Of a stretch of 64,000 bases of DNA, positions 62,946-64,000 are shown one piece after another. Position numbers and translations under genes: made by a program. The stretch spans positions 2,046,001 through 2,110,000 of the forward strand of contig NC_060020.1 of assembly GCF_021134715.1 (NCBI RefSeq). The letters are read 5' to 3'. The notes beneath the pieces are model-generated. The model was not told the DNA's origin. It ran no database searches and was given only the letters and a program-made list of their open reading frames with translations. Source of the stretch: Daphnia pulex (taxonomy: Eukaryota > Arthropoda > Branchiopoda > Diplostraca > Daphniidae). Each line of letters opens with the position of its first letter. Positions within the stretch are counted from its first letter, which is position 1.

Positions 62946-64000
62946 CATGTCATTGTCACAACTATAAACATGTCATTCAACCCTGATGACAAACCATCAT
63001 CCTACTCCAAGTTACATCTGATGTGAATACAAACCATTTCTTCAATTAGTAATTGTTTTTATGATGGTATTATAAATTTTCCTATTTCCTCAACACTAAC
63101 TAACAATATTCTAACAATCAAGTTATTATTATGTAATTCTACACGATAGAAGCAATGATGAAGTTGCAGTCTCGTGCAATTCGCATTTATGCCGAATCTC
63201 CTTGCTCAGATTGAATTTTAACGAACCATACGATACCCAGACTGCGTTGGGCCATGGTTCTTTGCTCTCTCCTATCGCACGAGCTCGTATAGCCAACAGA
63301 CGGCTCCGAGTCATCGCGGTGCGTCTTATTTTAAGAATAGAACAGATTGCGCCGTGGTTCTCTAACCTTCCCCTTTTTTTAAGACGGCGTGTAAGTTTCT
63401 TTGCAGTAGCAGTCGTGCCTCAGCTTTCTCAATCGCTGCTACTCTCAGCCACTTATGTAAAGAGCTGTTGCTTGCTAGTGTGAAAGTGCGCGCGCTTGCG
63501 TCTACAACTGTTCTTCTATTTTTCATTAATGCTCTAAATTTATAATCATCGTTTTAAAGCCGAACAAAGACTAAACTCTAGAGAAGAAGGTCGATACGCC
63601 TGAAAGAGAAGCTTTATCTAGTATTTTTAGATCCGACTGACGAGCGTTCCTTACTTGTCATAAGTGTATTTCCCAACTGAAATTAAGGTGAGTAAAAGGA
63701 TTATTAAATTTGGAATTGTTGTTGAGTTGGATCTTATTAAAAGTAACCTTTAACGGCTTCTACCCCGCGTAACCGTCACCGGCTATTTTTATCAACTGGA
63801 ATCATTGTAGGATTACATTTCGTGTAGTTTTCACGGATTTTCAGAATCACGTTCTGATGATTTTTTTTGTTTGTTTCATTGTTAATTAAAAACAAATGCT
63901 GTTAAACTAGAATAATTAAGCCTGGTTAAATTAGAAAATGTCAAACTGGCCCGTGAAATAACTCTAATGATTAATCGCGATTTGTTTTCAAAAATAATTC
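62946..64000. other. RPB10 3' flank and possible start of another gene
   Basis: No coding exon is visible. RPB10 3' UTR sequence occupies the left part. Beyond about 63,200 the DNA becomes less AT-rich, which may mark the promoter of a gene that lies outside the window on the right. Confidence 0.4.
63560..63687 (+). other. Possible 5' UTR exon end (splice donor at 63688)
   Basis: The sequence AAG|GTGAGTA at 63685-63694 is a full-consensus splice donor without an open frame before it, as expected of a non-coding first exon. The left boundary given is arbitrary. It would belong to a plus-strand gene continuing past the window end. Confidence 0.25.

Overview
The window is animal nuclear DNA, most likely from a branchiopod crustacean close to Daphnia. 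Evidence: spliced housekeeping genes with very short GT-AG introns (about 55-102 bp in the genes read here), an arthropod-type mir-252 hairpin, an Atonal-family bHLH gene, and intergenic DNA dense in short microsatellites and CTATA/TATAG motifs. The species call is inference; arthropod is safer than Daphnia.

Left two thirds (1-43,680): I find no gene I can name. It is AT-rich, full of homopolymer runs, (AAG)n, (TG)n, (AG)n and similar tracts, and its ORFs look like chance products of these. Two islands (about 20.6-21.9 kb and 34.9-36.0 kb) have a less repetitive composition; the first has a weak spliced ORF candidate on the minus strand. The next gene is atonal (43,741-44,697, minus, intronless, 318 aa), so much of this desert may be its cis-regulatory domain (inference).

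Middle (44.7-51.6 kb): the atonal upstream region, again without a recognisable gene.

Right end (51.6-64 kb): a compact gene cluster. Cyclin H (minus, 6 exons, 328 aa), a small secreted Gly-rich protein (minus, 5 exons, 109 aa), microRNA mir-252b (plus), cytosolic Xaa-Pro aminopeptidase XPNPEP1 (minus, 11 exons, 629 aa, all five metal ligands present) and the RNA polymerase subunit RPB10 (plus, 2 exons, 67 aa). Cyclin H (TFIIH/CAK) and RPB10 both serve transcription, but nothing shows they are co-regulated.

The most unusual structure lies between the divergent XPNPEP1 and RPB10 genes: a 2.6-kb element (59,555-62,172) with imperfect terminal inverted repeats and TA at both ends. Inside are eight tRNA-like modules, four forward and then four reverse around about 61,010. 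Most have an A-box-like and a B-box-like Pol III promoter sequence, and six share a tail carrying TGTCCAGAATTTATAACACG. No transposase is visible. It looks like a non-autonomous foldback DNA transposon that has amplified tRNA-derived (SINE-like) modules.
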